Of a DNA stretch of 50,912 bases, positions 50,378 to 50,912 are shown piece by piece; positions within the stretch are counted from its first letter, which is position 1, and each line of letters starts with the position of its first letter. The position numbers and the translations under genes are program-made. The DNA is from Cytophagales bacterium. Its GTDB lineage: Bacteria > Bacteroidota > Bacteroidia > Cytophagales > Cyclobacteriaceae. A model generated the notes under the pieces. The model was not told the DNA's origin, made no database searches, and worked only from the letters and a program-made list of their open reading frames with translations. The DNA lies in the NCBI GenBank assembly GCA_003504855.1, contig DNZD01000102.1:1-50912 (forward strand), read 5' to 3'.

Positions 50378-50912
50378 ATGGGCAACCTGGTTTCTGCCGT
50401 CGACGATAAAATTGCCTCCTTCCGAAAGAAGTATTACCTCAATCTTTTTCTTCGGGGTACACTGCTCTCATTGACGTTTGTGCTGGGGTACTTTCTCCTG
50501 GCTACCATGCTGGAGTATAATCTCTGGCTGGGCAAAGAAGCACGCTTCGTGCTGTTCCTGCTCTTCTTTGGTGTTGTTGGTTATTGTCTCTTCCGTTTCC
50601 TCCGCCAACCACTGGCGTTCTGGCTGGCTGGCCGCGGTATCGGAAAAGAACAAAGTGCAAGAATTATCGGCCGGCATTTTCCGGGTATTCAGGATCGCCT
50701 CGTCAATTTTTTGCAATTGGCGCACGCACAGGGTGGCCGCACCGCACTTCTCGATGCGAGCCTTGAACAAAAGGCCATTCTCTTTTCCAATTACAGTTTT
50801 GAAAACAGCATCGACCTCGGTGAAAATCGACGCTACCTCCGGTACCTCCTGATTCCATTGGCGGTGGTTGTGGTATTGTTTGCCATCAACCAGCGCATAT
50901 TCACCCAGAGCA
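50378..50912 (+). CDS. DUF4175 family protein, N-terminal part (cut by window edge)
   Basis: From the ATG at 50378 I read 178 residues open to the window end. There are three hydrophobic helices (LRGTLLSLTFVLGYFLLATML; FVLFLLFFGVVGYCLF; and YLLIPLAVVVVLFAI) and the stretch SARIIGRHFPGIQDRLVNFLQL that recalls the start of Bacteroidota DUF4175 proteins, which are usually about 1100 residues. Function unknown; an envelope role is likely from the membrane topology. Confidence 0.75.
   Translation, partial: MGNLVSAVDDKIASFRKKYYLNLFLRGTLLSLTFVLGYFLLATMLEYNLWLGKEARFVLFLLFFGVVGYCLFRFLRQPLAFWLAGRGIGKEQSARIIGRHFPGIQDRLVNFLQLAHAQGGRTALLDASLEQKAILFSNYSFENSIDLGENRRYLRYLLIPLAVVVVLFAINQRIFTQS

Noticed and set aside
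1..50912. Search for tRNA, rRNA, CRISPR, insertion sequences, phage or integrase genes
   Set aside because: No cloverleaf, repeat array, transposase or integrase could be seen by eye; a dedicated scan would be needed to exclude small RNAs.

Overview
The window is a compact, gene-dense stretch of a Bacteroidota chromosome, most likely from a gliding Cytophagales-type bacterium. The pointers are a GldJ-type gliding lipoprotein, DUF3857/transglutaminase-like proteins, a DUF4175-type protein, a bacterial GH3-family enzyme, a DUF6427-like membrane protein, and repeated TAnnTTTG boxes just upstream of start codons (the -7 element of the Bacteroidetes primary sigma factor). I recognise 47 protein genes, two of them cut by the window edges. 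I see no rRNA, tRNA, CRISPR array, insertion sequence, prophage or integrase.

Layout. 1-9875: an RDD membrane protein (cut), a DinB-like protein, a secreted M14 metallopeptidase, a beta-propeller protein, a secreted double-YCII protein, a class V aminotransferase, an 88-residue orphan, two exported thioredoxin-fold proteins and a GH3-family enzyme. 9992-13817: a two-gene YeeE/YedE-type transporter, an epimerase-like protein, a MATE exporter and a PaaI-type thioesterase. 14014-21167: two TPM-domain proteins, then housekeeping genes glyA, tatC, rpiB and rbfA, with a DUF6427-like membrane protein and a LolC/E-type permease. 21350-32542: a SNF2 helicase with an SDR oxidoreductase, two tandem DUF3857 proteins, radA, an ACC-deaminase-like PLP enzyme and a PA0069-type radical SAM protein. 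32562-39203: a heavy-metal efflux operon (small exported protein, CzcA-like RND pump, TolC-like outer membrane protein, lipoprotein adaptor, NiCoT/RcnA-like membrane protein). 39204-50912: an MFS exporter, a THUMP-like methyltransferase with a GNAT, an operon of a small membrane protein, a thioredoxin-fold lipoprotein and an SPFH protein divergent from mfd, then gldJ, comF, an AhpD-like protein, a small unknown and the start of a DUF4175 protein.

How the parts work together. Most genes are chromosomal housekeeping or envelope functions. The one clear multi-gene machine is the tripartite metal exporter. Others are small coupled sets joined by overlapping stop and start codons: the two YeeE halves, tatC-rpiB, methyltransferase-GNAT, small membrane protein-thioredoxin lipoprotein, and AhpD-like-unknown.

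The most unusual feature is architectural. Eight of ten tail-to-tail gene pairs have stop codons that touch or overlap (16 nt overlap to 1 nt gap), four with exactly no gap, while the other two carry clear hairpin terminators. Other points of interest are a run of ten C inside a membrane-protein gene, a DUF3857 pair in which one member has lost two catalytic triad residues, very short predicted mRNA leaders, and several conserved-looking proteins without known function. I found no convincing previously undescribed multi-gene system; the candidates are listed with modest scores.
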